In this document: positions 6,848 to 8,603 of the stretch, in pieces
Layout of the letters: every line of letters starts with the position of its first letter
Position numbering within the stretch: position 1 is the first letter of the stretch
Assembly: GCA_964508085.1 (NCBI GenBank)
Contig: CAZDTI010000370.1
Location: 1 to 8,603 of the forward strand
Direction: 5' to 3'
Origin: CALGLS01 sp964508085
Lineage (GTDB): Bacteria > Bacteroidota > Bacteroidia > Chitinophagales > Saprospiraceae
Length of the DNA: 8,603 bases
Program-made: the position numbers and the translations under genes
The notes under the pieces: generated by a model
Told to the model about the DNA's origin: nothing
What the model saw: only the letters and a program-made list of their open reading frames with translations
Database searches by the model: none

Positions 6848-6954
6848 TACGATTTCGGATGTGGGATTTCGGATTTCGGAGTCCCCATTTCGCGTGGTGT
6901 GTTGCATCCGAAATTATATATTCTGGCGCGTTAATTCCGACATCCGAAATCGTA
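6848..6954 (+). repeat. R2 element copy C with perfect 15-bp terminal inverted repeats
   Basis: TACGATTTCGGATGT (6848-6862) and ACATCCGAAATCGTA (6940-6954) are exact reverse complements and bound a 107-bp element. It begins on the base after the four-helix-bundle stop codon. The interior has GATTTCGGATTTCGGAG, a diverged core (TCCCCATTTCGCGTGGTGTG), GCATCCGAAAT, and TTCTGGCGCGTTAATTCCGA, which corresponds to a segment of B2. It lacks the GC-rich hairpin, so it is an intermediate form between the long copies (A, B2) and the short ones (D, E). Confidence 0.88.
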
Positions 6955-6981
6955 AAGCTGAATTAACAAGATGAACAGTAA

Positions 6982-6995
6982 GCTCAATATTGAGC
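6982..6995. repeat. Perfect 14-bp palindrome GCTCAATATTGAGC
   Basis: The palindrome lies in the 77-base gap between R2 copies C and D. It also lies inside an 11-codon frame (ATG 6971 to TAA 7004-7006, MNSKLNIEQKK). That frame is too short to call, though its ACAAGATGAACA start resembles the start of the four-helix-bundle gene. It could be a protein-binding site or part of a small gene remnant; nothing in the sequence decides. Confidence 0.4.
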
Positions 6996-7031
6996 AAAAG
7001 AAATAATTAAATAACAAACAAGATCGCGAAG

Positions 7032-7144
7032 TATAGTTTCCAGATTGGAGATTGCGGATTCAACGCACGGTGCGAACTAAGCGCTCCGACATCCGAAATC
7101 GCAAATCCGAAATCGTATTCCGAAATCAAAAATCCGAAATCATA
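7032..7144 (-). repeat. R2 element copy D (short form, minus orientation), abutting the hydrolase start codon
   Basis: On the minus strand this copy reads GATTTCGGATTTTTGATTTC, then GATTTGCGATTTCGGATGTC, the core GGAGCGCTTAGTTCGCACCG, TGCGTTGAATCCG, and a decayed right arm to about 7032. It lines up closely with copy E at 8260-8344, which lies in the opposite orientation. The pair brackets the hydrolase gene. CGCACGGTGCG is a small palindrome at the apex (from about 7063). The final base overlaps the A of the ATG at 7144. Confidence 0.85.
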
Positions 7145-8259
7145 TGTGGCACTACTATCCAGGAAAATACATGCCTTCCTATCAAGTTAACAGAGCACTT
7201 ACACAAGCACATTATGGTGGTGGTGAAATTGCAGAAATACTAGAAGTTGCAGGAAATATAGATCCTGATAATCGAGAGACCATTAACGTCGCTTGGTTGG
7301 CAAAGGGTAAGCCTGTTTTTGAGCTGGCAGAAAAGTACGACAAAGAAGGTCATCATGTATCTGCCCGCAGAACCTATTTGAGGGCCTTTAATTATCTGCG
7401 TTCAGCGGAGTTCTTTATGAAGCTGGGCGACCCTCGAAAATTAGAAACGTACAATCATGCCATCGTAGCTTTTAACAGAGCGCTAAAATATTTTGACCAA
7501 CCGACGAAAAGGGTAGAAGTACCATTCGAAGACTCCTTTCTTCCCGGGGTTTTATTTGCTCCAAAGGGCGTTGAAAATCCTCCTGTAATAATAGCGTTTG
7601 GTGGATTGGATAGTCTGGCGGAAGAACTTTACTTTGGTGTAGGTACGCACTTGAACGAAAGAGGAATTGCTTTGTTGGCTATGGACGGACCAGGTCAGGG
7701 AGCTGCGCTTCGGAACAATCACATTCATTCTCGTCATGATTTTAATGTAGCGGGAACTGCAGTTTTAGATTGGGCTTTAGAAAATTTAAAAGAAGAGGTG
7801 GATACCACCCGAATAGGAATTGGAGCAGTATCAATGGGTGGCTATATGGCTGCAAGGTGTGCTGCTTTTGAACCCCGATTTAAAGTTTGTATGATACTTG
7901 GGGCCGTATGGTCTTATCATGAAGTATGGATGGGAAGGTCAGAAAAGCATCCATTGGCTGAAATTGTTCAACACATCATGGGCACACCTACTTTTGAAGA
8001 GGCAAGAACAAAATTAGAAGGGTATACCTTGGCAAATGGAGTTGCAGAAAAAATTTCCTGTCCTACTTACATTATTCATGGGGAAGATGACAAGCAAAAT
8101 TTTGTGAGTCATGCACACCGAGTTGCAGAGCACCTGACTTGTGAGCATGTACTTGATATCGTTCCTATAGGCACGAGTGGTGCACAACATTGTTGTATTG
8201 ATGACTTTACGCCCACCTTTAGAATGTATGACTGGATTGAGCAGAAAATAAAAGAATAG
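7144..8259 (+). CDS. Alpha/beta hydrolase with helical N-terminal cap (2,6-dihydroxypseudooxynicotine hydrolase / FrsA-like)
   Basis: This 371-residue protein has an all-helical N-terminal region (about 10-120, including QAHYGGGEIAEIL and RTYLRAFNYLRSAEFF) followed by an alpha/beta hydrolase core. The core shows VIIAFGGLDSLAEE (oxyanion region, about 148-161), MDGPGQG (180-186), the nucleophile elbow AVSMGG with Ser230, the acid in IIHGEDD (Asp315 or Asp316), and the base His349 in GTSGAQHC. This layout matches the hydrolases that cleave C-C bonds in 2,6-dihydroxypseudooxynicotine and related compounds. The FrsA/DUF1100 group is the main alternative. The family usually starts close to a YYPGKYMPSYQ-like segment, so ATG 7144 fits, with Met10 (ATG 7171) a weaker alternative. 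No Shine-Dalgarno site is visible, because the upstream bases are repeat D. A role in hydrolysing the product of ring cleavage is plausible from the neighbouring dioxygenase. The TAG at 8257-8259 is followed at once by repeat E. Confidence 0.87.
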   Translation: MWHYYPGKYMPSYQVNRALTQAHYGGGEIAEILEVAGNIDPDNRETINVAWLAKGKPVFELAEKYDKEGHHVSARRTYLRAFNYLRSAEFFMKLGDPRKLETYNHAIVAFNRALKYFDQPTKRVEVPFEDSFLPGVLFAPKGVENPPVIIAFGGLDSLAEELYFGVGTHLNERGIALLAMDGPGQGAALRNNHIHSRHDFNVAGTAVLDWALENLKEEVDTTRIGIGAVSMGGYMAARCAAFEPRFKVCMILGAVWSYHEVWMGRSEKHPLAEIVQHIMGTPTFEEARTKLEGYTLANGVAEKISCPTYIIHGEDDKQNFVSHAHRVAEHLTCEHVLDIVPIGTSGAQHCCIDDFTPTFRMYDWIEQKIKE

Positions 8260-8344
8260 TACGATTTCGGATGTAGGATTTCGGATCTCGGAGCGCTCAG
8301 TTCGCACCGTGCTTTGAATCCGAAATCTCAAATCCGAAATAGTA
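8260..8344 (+). repeat. R2 element copy E (short form)
   Basis: The 27-base left arm (8260-8286, starting TACGATTTCGGATGT) pairs with the 27-base right arm (8318-8344, ending AATCCGAAATAGTA) with only a few mismatches, giving a long hairpin. The apex holds the 8-bp palindrome GAGCGCTC (8290-8297) and the core CAGTTCGCACCGTGC. The element begins on the base after the hydrolase stop codon and ends where recognisable hydroxylase sequence starts. Confidence 0.88.
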
Positions 8345-8603
8345 GCCATAAGAATTCAAGATCCTTGGTATGTCAATAATGCCATTATTATTGGAGATGG
8401 AGCACATGCTACGATTCCTCAATTGGGATCTGGTGCAGCCTTGGCTATAGAGGATGCGGTCGTCTTAGCCGAAGAATTGGTAAACGCTACTGATGTCAAA
8501 ACGGCTTTTGAAAAATTTATGAAACGCAGATATGAAAGATGCATGGCCGTGGTAGATGCTTCTGAATTATTGGGCGAATGGGAATTGATGGAATTTAATG
8601 GAC
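8345..8603 (+). pseudogene. FAD-dependent aromatic hydroxylase/monooxygenase, C-terminal fragment (N-terminus replaced by repeat, 3' end outside window)
   Basis: The frame beginning near 8345 reads IRIQDPWYVNN, then AIIIGDGAHATIPQLGSGAA, then LAIEDAVVLAEEL. This is the second FAD-binding region of class A flavin monooxygenases of the salicylate/p-hydroxybenzoate hydroxylase type (usual form GDAAH...P..GQG...EDA). It normally lies about 270-300 residues into the protein. Here the frame meets a TGA at 8315-8317 inside repeat E and has no start codon, so the GxGxxG FAD fold and substrate domain are missing. It continues open to the window end (KFMKRRYERCMAVVDASE...). The intact enzyme would hydroxylate an aromatic ring using NAD(P)H and oxygen, which would fit upstream of the extradiol dioxygenase. 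As it stands the gene is broken at the repeat, or the assembly is. Confidence 0.8.

Noticed and set aside
6194..7144. CRISPR array from the recurring GATTTCGGAT words
   Set aside because: Spacing and unit length are irregular, units occur in both orientations, there are no constant-length spacers and no cas genes.
7052..7243. Small + strand frame across repeat D into the hydrolase
   Set aside because: It is mostly repeat translation and then an out-of-frame read of the hydrolase N-terminus.
4863..8344. Integron attC sites between gene cassettes
   Set aside because: The elements are hairpin-forming and lie between same-strand genes, but no GTTRRRY / RYYYAAC core pair is present, orientations alternate, and no integrase is seen.
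1..8603. tRNA, rRNA or riboswitch genes
   Set aside because: No cloverleaf, conserved rRNA segment or recognisable riboswitch core was seen on either strand by eye.

Overview
The window looks like a piece of an AT-rich Bacteroidota genome, most likely of the Saprospiria type (Haliscomenobacter/Lewinella-like). The grounds are a SusC-style TonB-dependent receptor N-terminus with a carboxypeptidase-regulatory-like domain, promoter boxes close to the Bacteroidota consensus TAnnTTTG, weak Shine-Dalgarno sequences with A-rich leaders, a four-helix-bundle (S23-type) gene, and many dispersed repeats built from GATTTCGGAT / ATCCGAAATC. The taxonomic call is inference. Every convincing gene is on the + strand.

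Layout. 1-762 is the C-terminal part of a Bcr/CflA-type MFS transporter. 781-876 is a repeat (family R1, minus orientation). 1056-1961 is an AraC-family regulator. 2347-3303 is a chimeric reading frame: the N-terminal third of a TonB-dependent receptor joined in frame to what resembles the C-terminus of an unrelated Bacteroidota protein. It is followed by a second R1 copy in the opposite orientation (about 3306-3380). 3443-4879 is a fumarate-reductase/ketosteroid-dehydrogenase-like flavoprotein, 5216-6193 a two-domain extradiol (VOC) dioxygenase, 6492-6847 a frameshifted four-helix-bundle protein, 7144-8259 an alpha/beta hydrolase with an N-terminal helical cap, and 8345-8603 the C-terminal part of an FAD aromatic hydroxylase that has lost its N-terminus.

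The flavoprotein, extradiol dioxygenase, alpha/beta hydrolase and hydroxylase fragment, next to an AraC regulator and transport genes, suggest a catabolic cluster for an aromatic or related cyclic compound (hydroxylation, ring cleavage, C-C hydrolysis). The substrate cannot be read from the sequence.

The most notable structure is a second repeat family, R2, with at least five copies (4863-5005, 6194-6420 as a partial plus a full unit, 6848-6954, 7032-7144, 8260-8344). Full copies have terminal inverted repeats TACGATTTCGGAT...ATCCGAAATCGTA, a shared core around GAGCGCTYAGTTCGCAC, and can fold into long hairpins. They start at or within a few bases of the stop codon of every gene from 3443 onward, one supplies the base at a start codon, and one lies exactly where the hydroxylase loses its N-terminus. 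The genes therefore sit like cassettes between mobile-looking palindromic elements, with a four-helix-bundle gene between two of them. Two of the broken genes could instead be assembly joins, so read-level checking matters.
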